Assembly: GCA_031285625.1 (NCBI GenBank)
Contig: JAITVV010000062.1
Location: 1 to 47,070 of the forward strand
Direction: 5' to 3'
Source of the DNA: Prevotella sp.
GTDB lineage: Bacteria > Bacteroidota > Bacteroidia > Bacteroidales > Dysgonomonadaceae
DNA length: 47,070 bases
Shown here: one piece after another, positions 42,417-47,070 of the stretch
Position numbering within the stretch: position 1 is the first letter of the stretch
Layout: each line of letters opens with the position of its first letter
Program-made: the position numbers and the translations under genes
Notes under the pieces: generated by a model
Told to the model about the DNA's origin: nothing
The model's input: only the letters and a program-made list of their open reading frames with translations
The model's database searches: none

Positions 42417-43298
42417 TTATTTACCTGCTTGAATAAGGCTATCTACCTGCATTTTGAATTGGCGGGTAAATCTTTCTACTTCATCTTTACCCAGATGTAG
42501 ACCGTCCAGAGTCTGATATTCATCATATTCGGGCTTTGGAAGATATGTGTATTTATCAGGAGAGAAATACTCATTAAATGCTTTTCTTATGCTTTCTACT
42601 CTTGGAGAGTAGTACAATGTTTTATAAAGAGGCATTTCAAAGAATATGATTTCTGTATTATGGGACTCCAAGTCCAGAATGAAAGTATTGAGGTCGTCTA
42701 ATTGGTTTTTCATATCCTGAGTGGAAGCTTCAACCTCGAATCCTTGGAACAATCCTATTCCGGGTGTAGGTTCTATCAGTTTTTTGAAAATAGCAGAATA
42801 TTTATCTCTGTTCTGTTCTTCTATACTATGATTTACGGCACACTCTTCTGTTGCGCTAGCGGCAACTAATATGGGTTGTTTGCCATCTCTCAGTGCCGGA
42901 AGATATGTTCTAACCGGATATAGAATGGGATTGTATAGTACATCATAAAATAAGCCGTCTTTACTTTTACCTGCAGGGAAGTTTGTTTCTATAAAAATCC
43001 TTTTAGGGTATTTCCCTTTTTCTTTCATTAGTTCCAGTCCCTTAATGTAATTCTCGCCTAGTAAAGATAAATTGCAGAATCCCGGAAGACTATCGGTTGG
43101 TATCCGGAACGACATCGAACTACCGACTATTATATTCTCGGCATCATCACACACATCGGTATATAGATAATTCTGTGCCTTTACCTGATTGTCTTGCCAA
43201 AATCCTTGAGGGGATATGAACCCAGGGTTCCAAAAGTATAAAACCAGATTATACAGGAGGAAAAGAATCAGTGTATATATCAATGCCTTCTTTATCAT
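42417..43298 (-). CDS. SGNH-like partner of an MBOAT O-acyltransferase
   Basis: The 293-residue protein has one N-terminal membrane helix (about 5-24) and a globular outer part. IIVGSSMSF (G59, S60, S61) near the N-terminus and LDGLHL (D265, H268) near the C-terminus look like the Ser and Asp-x-x-His catalytic elements of the SGNH/DltD/AlgJ-type fold. In such pairs the MBOAT protein passes an acyl group across the membrane and the partner attaches it to a polymer. It is three bases from the MBOAT gene, which supports the pairing. The acceptor is unknown. Confidence 0.7.
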   Translation of the reverse strand: MIKKALIYTLILFLLYNLVLYFWNPGFISPQGFWQDNQVKAQNYLYTDVCDDAENIIVGSSMSFRIPTDSLPGFCNLSLLGENYIKGLELMKEKGKYPKRIFIETNFPAGKSKDGLFYDVLYNPILYPVRTYLPALRDGKQPILVAASATEECAVNHSIEEQNRDKYSAIFKKLIEPTPGIGLFQGFEVEASTQDMKNQLDDLNTFILDLESHNTEIIFFEMPLYKTLYYSPRVESIRKAFNEYFSPDKYTYLPKPEYDEYQTLDGLHLGKDEVERFTRQFKMQVDSLIQAGK

Positions 43299-43301
43299 AT
43301 T

Positions 43302-44708
43302 TTAAAATTGAAAATAGATAAAAGAACCCGATGTTCCGCTATTTGTAATTATAAGGAATAACATGACTGCATAAAAAATATATTCTGTGCGTTTTATCTG
43401 TGGCCAGTACTTCTTATCCTTATATAGATATATGGCATGGTAAAGAATGACTGGTAAGGAGTACATCAATGTGAAAGTGATCAGGTGAATATCCAGAACG
43501 CTGAGGCTCTTGGTCAGGTTCTCCCATGCATAGTACACAAATAATTTTACACCATCGGGTGTTAGCCTGAACAATATCCATGCGGCTGAAACAAATAAGA
43601 AGACAAATATACCTTTTATTATAGTCCCCAAACGATTAAGTTTAAGTGTTGTATTATCGTTTATATATCGTTCTATGGCCAATGCTGCACCATGAGTGAA
43701 CCCCCATAGGGCATAAGTCCATGCTGCGCCATGCCATAGACCGCCGAGAGTCATCGTTAATAACAGATTAAAATATGTTCGTACTTTGCCTTTTCTGTTG
43801 CCACCTAATGAGAAATAAAGATATTCCATTAAGAACGTAGATAGCGATATATGCCAACGTTTCCAGAACTCTTTGAATGACGTGGATATATAAGGAAAAT
43901 TGAAGTTTATATTGAAATTGTAGACGAATAATTTAGCAAGTCCGATAGCTATCAGGGAATATCCTGCAAAATCGGCAAATATTTGGAATGAATATCCCAG
44001 AACTAATATAAAGAGAGTTATAGAGCTTAAATAGTAAGGCTCAGCCATCAGATGGGTGAAATCTTTAAGGTTATCAGCAATTACCATCTTGAGGAAATAT
44101 CCTGTTACCAGATTTTTGAATGCAGCCTCCCATTGTATGTCTCTAAAATATTTTTCTTTTATTTGAGGGAAGAATTCATGTGCTTTTAGTATGGGTCCTG
44201 CGATCAGATGAGGAAAAAACGAAATGAAGAATAATGTATGCTGAGCATGTTTCGCTAATGACTTTGGTACTATTTGCTTGTTATCAACATACTTTTCTTT
44301 CCATACATCCATTAGTAGGCTAATGCCTTCGAACGTAAAAAATGATATACCTATTGGTAGCGGTATATGTAGAAGGAAATTCCCTATAGAATCGCTGGGG
44401 TCGAGAAATGTTTTGGAAATAAGCGGACTGTATTTAAAGAAAGCCAAAGCACATAAATTGACAATAACACCTGTTAATGCCAATGCCTTCTTCCTTTTTA
44501 CGTTTCCATACACAACATAATAGCTTGTCAGTATATTCACTCCGGCAGAAAAAAGCAATAAGAGAACAAATTCTAATTGGTCGTACGAATAGAATACTAA
44601 ACTTGCTATGATTAATATTAAAACCTGAAATCTACCTAGTTTGGGTATGTAATACAACCCAAAGGTAATGACCAATAAGAGAATGAAAATGTAGCTATTA
44701 AAAAGCAT
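43302..44708 (-). CDS. MBOAT-family O-acyltransferase (AlgI/DltB-like)
   Basis: The 468-residue protein has about ten membrane helices and the MBOAT landmarks: FKEFWKRWHISLSTFLMEYLYF (in part; His near 287) and the invariant H326 in GGLWHGAAWTYALWG. AlgI and DltB members move acetyl or other acyl groups through the membrane onto exopolysaccharide or teichoic acids. As a Gram-negative gene paired with an SGNH-like partner, acetylation of a surface or exported glycan is the best guess. It is the first gene of the four-gene operon. Confidence 0.9.
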   Translation of the reverse strand: MLFNSYIFILLLVITFGLYYIPKLGRFQVLILIIASLVFYSYDQLEFVLLLLFSAGVNILTSYYVVYGNVKRKKALALTGVIVNLCALAFFKYSPLISKTFLDPSDSIGNFLLHIPLPIGISFFTFEGISLLMDVWKEKYVDNKQIVPKSLAKHAQHTLFFISFFPHLIAGPILKAHEFFPQIKEKYFRDIQWEAAFKNLVTGYFLKMVIADNLKDFTHLMAEPYYLSSITLFILVLGYSFQIFADFAGYSLIAIGLAKLFVYNFNINFNFPYISTSFKEFWKRWHISLSTFLMEYLYFSLGGNRKGKVRTYFNLLLTMTLGGLWHGAAWTYALWGFTHGAALAIERYINDNTTLKLNRLGTIIKGIFVFLFVSAAWILFRLTPDGVKLFVYYAWENLTKSLSVLDIHLITFTLMYSLPVILYHAIYLYKDKKYWPQIKRTEYIFYAVMLFLIITNSGTSGSFIYFQF

Positions 44709-44733
44709 TTACAGGTTTGATATTAATCGGTTT

Positions 44734-44764
44734 TAAAGATACGCTTTACAAACGAAAGGGCAAA
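44734..44764 (-). promoter_or_regulatory. Promoter of the MBOAT operon
   Basis: On the minus strand TTTG (complement of 44761-44764) is followed by 19 bases and TATCTTTA (complement of 44734-44741), close to the Bacteroidota consensus. The start codon is about 26 bases downstream. Confidence 0.65.
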
Positions 44765-44850
44765 AATAATGAAAAATGAGCAATTTAAGACACTTTCGGT
44801 TTTCTTTGTTGTTCAATTCAAAAATAATTAGAACTTTAACCATTTAAATA

Positions 44851-44881
44851 TTTGTAGGTTTGAAAAATATAACTAAATTTG
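44851..44881 (+). promoter_or_regulatory. Promoter of the rpmB operon
   Basis: TTTG at 44851-44854, 19 bases, then TAAATTTG at 44874-44881. Both boxes match the Bacteroidota -33/-7 consensus exactly. It is the best promoter match in the window. Confidence 0.75.
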
Positions 44882-44936
44882 CATCCCGATTTTGCACATG
44901 AATATAGAAAAATAAACATATAAATTAACAATAGCG

Positions 44937-45176
44937 ATGTCCAAAATTTGTCAAATTACAGGAAAAAAAGCTATGGTTGGCAACAATGTTTCTCACTCGA
45001 ATAAAAAGACAAAGAGAAAATTTAATGTCAATCTTTTTAGAAAGAAGTTCTACTGGGTAGAAGAAGATTGTTGGATCAGTCTGAATGTATCTGCAGCCGG
45101 TCTTCGTACAATTAATAAAATAGGTTTGGATGCTGCGCTGAAAAGAGCGGCTACAGATGGGTATTTGAACGCATAA
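44937..45176 (+). CDS. rpmB: Ribosomal protein L28
   Basis: This 79-residue protein of the large subunit begins [20 protein letters not shown] and has the typical [18 protein letters not shown]-type basic segment (in part). The length is normal. It is first of three short genes, followed 19 bases later by rpmG with the Shine-Dalgarno-like AAGGAGA before it. Confidence 0.97.
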   Translation: MSKICQITGKKAMVGNNVSHSNKKTKRKFNVNLFRKKFYWVEEDCWISLNVSAAGLRTINKIGLDAALKRAATDGYLNA

Positions 45177-45195
45177 TAATAAGGAGACCTAAGAA

Positions 45196-45384
45196 ATGGC
45201 TAAGAAAGCAAAAGGAAATAGAATTCAAGTGATATTAGAGTGCACAGAGCACAAGGCTAGTGGTATGCCAGGCACATCACGTTACATCACTACTAAAAAC
45301 AGGAAGAATACAACTGAGAGACTTGAGTTGAAAAAATACAACCCGGTTCTTAGAAAGATGACTGTTCATAAAGAAATAAAATAA
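45196..45384 (+). CDS. rpmG: Ribosomal protein L33
   Basis: This 62-residue large-subunit protein has the L33 pattern: [11 protein letters not shown], then [22 protein letters not shown] (in part). The usual C-terminal zinc cysteines are absent, so it is the zinc-free form. A rare clear Shine-Dalgarno-like AAGGAG lies about 10 bases before the ATG. Confidence 0.97.
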   Translation: MAKKAKGNRIQVILECTEHKASGMPGTSRYITTKNRKNTTERLELKKYNPVLRKMTVHKEIK

Positions 45385-45399
45385 AAATAAGAATAAACC

Positions 45400-45561
45400 A
45401 TGGCAAAGAAAGCAGTAGCAGGTTATCGTGATGCATCTTCTAAAGATGGTCGTAACTATGCAAAAGTAATCAAAATGGTAAAGTCTCCTAAAACGGGCGC
45501 TTACACATTTAAAGAAGAAATGGTTCCAAACGAATCAGTAAAAGATTATTTCGCAAAATAG
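45400..45561 (+). CDS. DUF4295 protein (small ribosome-cluster protein)
   Basis: A short gene of 53 residues starting MAKKAVAGYRDASSKDGRNY and ending VPNESVKDYFAK. It is strongly basic and belongs to the DUF4295 family, which in Bacteroidota is placed after rpmB and rpmG. A role at the ribosome is suggested by the context, and the biochemical function is unknown. It is 15 bases after rpmG and is followed by a terminator. Confidence 0.9.
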   Translation: MAKKAVAGYRDASSKDGRNYAKVIKMVKSPKTGAYTFKEEMVPNESVKDYFAK

Positions 45562-45579
45562 TCTTGTTAAAAATATTTA

Positions 45580-45617
45580 AAACGCCTCCTTCATTCTTAT
45601 GCAGGGAGGTTTTTTAT
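45580..45617 (+). terminator. Terminator of the rpmB-rpmG-DUF4295 operon
   Basis: GCCTCCT and AGGGAGGT pair with one G-T across a loop of about 11 bases and are followed by TTTTTT. Confidence 0.75.
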
Positions 45618-45628
45618 TATCCATTTCG

Positions 45629-45636
45629 TAGCTTTG
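45629..45636 (+). promoter_or_regulatory. Promoter -7 box for ftsY
   Basis: TAGCTTTG matches TAnnTTTG about 80 bases before ftsY and directly after the terminator of the ribosomal genes. The -33 box is poor. Confidence 0.45.
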
Positions 45637-45716
45637 CAGAAGGTAAAAATACCGGGCAGCCCCAAGGCTTAAGAGATTGATTTATTTTTATCTATATAAT
45701 CAGAAGAATAAAATCT

Positions 45717-46670
45717 ATGGGATTATTTGATTTCTTTTCGAAACAAAAAAAGGAAACGCTTGATAAAGGATTGGAAAAGACTAAAGAGTCAATGTTTTCC
45801 AAACTATCACGTGTTATTGCCGGAAAATCGAAAGTAGACGATGATGTACTCGATCAACTCGAAGAAGTGTTGATCATGTCCGATGTAGGGGTAAACACTA
45901 CATTGAAGATTATCGAACGTATCGAAAAACGGGCAGCAAAGGATAAGTATGTAGACGACAAAGAGTTGAAAAATATACTGCGGGAAGAAATCGCTGATTT
46001 ATTGACTGAAAATAATGCCGTAGATAATGATGATTTCTCTGTTCCGGAAACAGCAAAACCATATGTAATAATGGTTGTCGGAGTTAATGGTGTTGGTAAA
46101 ACAACTACAATCGGCAAGCTGGCAAATCAGTTCAAGAAAGCAGGCAAGTCCGTCTACCTTGGTGCAGCCGATACATTCCGCGCCGCAGCCGTTGAGCAAC
46201 TGGTTATCTGGGGCGAGCGTGTAGGTGTTCCGGTCATAAAACAGGCAATGGGTTCCGATCCGGCTTCTGTGGCTTTTGATACATTAAGTTCTGCTAAATC
46301 GAACAATGCCGATGTTGTAATAATAGATACAGCAGGACGACTCCACAACAAAATCGGTTTGATGAACGAGCTTTCAAAAATAAAGAAAGTGATGGATAAG
46401 ATAGTTCCGGGAGCACCGCATGAGGTACTACTTGTACTCGACGGCTCTACCGGACAGAACGCGTTCGAACAGGCTACACAGTTTACTGCTGCTACCGACG
46501 TTACAGCTTTGGCTATTACCAAACTGGACGGTACGGCAAAAGGAGGTGTCGTAATCGGTATTTCCGATCAGTTCAAGATACCGGTAAAATATATAGGTTT
46601 AGGAGAGGGTATTGACGATCTTCAGGTATTTCGCCGTCGCGAGTTTGTCAACAGTCTCTTTGGAGAATAA
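45717..46670 (+). CDS. ftsY: Signal recognition particle receptor FtsY
   Basis: FtsY receives SRP-ribosome complexes at the membrane and hydrolyses GTP with Ffh. The 317-residue protein has a short, charged N-terminus in place of the long acidic A domain of E. coli, then the N domain (about 20-95) and the G domain with the P-loop GVNGVGKTT (from G122), DTFRAAAVEQL, DTAGRLHNK and TKLDGTAKGG. The last segment, GLGEGIDDLQVF, is typical. It is 3 bases before rimO, so the two are cotranscribed. Confidence 0.97.
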   Translation: MGLFDFFSKQKKETLDKGLEKTKESMFSKLSRVIAGKSKVDDDVLDQLEEVLIMSDVGVNTTLKIIERIEKRAAKDKYVDDKELKNILREEIADLLTENNAVDNDDFSVPETAKPYVIMVVGVNGVGKTTTIGKLANQFKKAGKSVYLGAADTFRAAAVEQLVIWGERVGVPVIKQAMGSDPASVAFDTLSSAKSNNADVVIIDTAGRLHNKIGLMNELSKIKKVMDKIVPGAPHEVLLVLDGSTGQNAFEQATQFTAATDVTALAITKLDGTAKGGVVIGISDQFKIPVKYIGLGEGIDDLQVFRRREFVNSLFGE

Positions 46671-46673
46671 GAA

Positions 46674-47070
46674 ATGAAGAAAAACAGAATAGATGTCATC
46701 ACGCTTGGTTGTTCTAAAAATCTGGTAGACTCCGAGTTATTGATGAAACAATTGTTGGCAAACGGCTACACCGTAAAACATGATCCGGATAAGTCGGAAG
46801 GAGAAATCGTAGTTATAAATACATGTGGCTTTATAGGTGATGCAAAGGAAGAATCTATCAATATGATTCTTGAGTTTGCAGAGGCTAAAAAAGAGCGAAA
46901 ACTGAATAAGTTGTTTGTAATGGGCTGCCTTACCGACAGGTATATGGAGGAATTGAAGGCCGAAATACCCGAAGTAGACAGCTTTTACGGGAAATTTGGA
47001 TGGAAAGCCCTCATCTCTGATTTGGGTAAATCATATCATAAGGAGTTGGCGCTGGAACGCAACATAACCA
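46674..47070 (+). CDS. rimO: Ribosomal protein S12 methylthiotransferase RimO (partial)
   Basis: The radical-SAM enzyme adds a methylthio group to an aspartate of ribosomal protein S12. Only the N-terminal 132 codons are present, and the window ends inside the gene. The UPF0004 domain is visible with the three cluster cysteines C13 (TLGCSKNLVDSE), C51 (NTCGFIGDAKEES) and C85 (MGCLTDRY). The phrase LGCSKNLVDSE distinguishes RimO from MiaB. The radical-SAM CxxxCxxC and TRAM domains must lie beyond the edge. Confidence 0.95.
   Translation, partial: MKKNRIDVITLGCSKNLVDSELLMKQLLANGYTVKHDPDKSEGEIVVINTCGFIGDAKEESINMILEFAEAKKERKLNKLFVMGCLTDRYMEELKAEIPEVDSFYGKFGWKALISDLGKSYHKELALERNIT

Overview
The window looks like chromosome from a member of the Bacteroidota, most likely the order Bacteroidales (the general character recalls Dysgonomonas and relatives, but that genus is only a guess). 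The evidence is a SusC/SusD polysaccharide locus with a hybrid two-component regulator, a eukaryote-like GT3 glycogen synthase, DUF4252 and DUF4295 proteins, promoters of the TAnnTTTG type, AT-rich spacers and few Shine-Dalgarno sequences. There is no phage, insertion sequence, CRISPR array or tRNA that I can see.

Layout. 1-226 holds a short imperfect inverted repeat. 227-5722 carries housekeeping genes: dnaG (-), a DsbD-type thiol:disulfide transporter, mazG and a small BamE-like lipoprotein (+). 5804-7171 (-) is a lipoprotein that joins a DUF1080-like domain to a PHP/amidohydrolase-like domain. 7275-7621 (-) is the RNase P RNA gene. 7729-24476 is a polysaccharide utilization locus: a periplasmic GH2 beta-galactosidase and a giant hybrid sensor/regulator read leftward, and a SusE/F-like lipoprotein, SusC, SusD, a GH30 lipoprotein and a tandem-GH43 protein read rightward. 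A reasonable model is that the GH30 enzyme cuts a galactan-type glycan at the surface, SusCD imports the pieces, the GH2 and GH43 enzymes trim them in the periplasm, and the hybrid sensor detects a product. Type II arabinogalactan (beta-1,6-galactan) is my best guess for the substrate.

24530-28912 (-) is a glycogen pair: GT3 glycogen synthase followed by alpha-glucan phosphorylase, with a perfect LacI-type palindrome between them. 29067-31514 (+) is a small operon of a conserved unknown, a PlsC-like acyltransferase, a nitrilase-family amidase and a two-META-domain lipoprotein.

31692-35230 (+) is the most unusual block: four secreted DUF4252 paralogues, an ECF sigma factor, a single-pass membrane protein placed like an anti-sigma factor, and a fifth DUF4252 protein. 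It is preceded by a good ECF-type promoter (GTAAC, 17 bases, CGTC) and closed by a strong hairpin, so it reads as one self-amplifying regulon.

35352-39229 holds an S9A oligopeptidase lipoprotein, a TonB C-terminal-domain protein, an orphan SUKH-type protein and a possible gene remnant. 39230-40234 (-) is gapA. 40502-44708 (-) is an operon of an MBOAT O-acyltransferase, its SGNH-like partner, an NAD-dependent epimerase and an RluF-type pseudouridine synthase. 44937-47070 (+) is the ribosomal/translocation cluster rpmB-rpmG-DUF4295-ftsY-rimO, with rimO cut by the window end.
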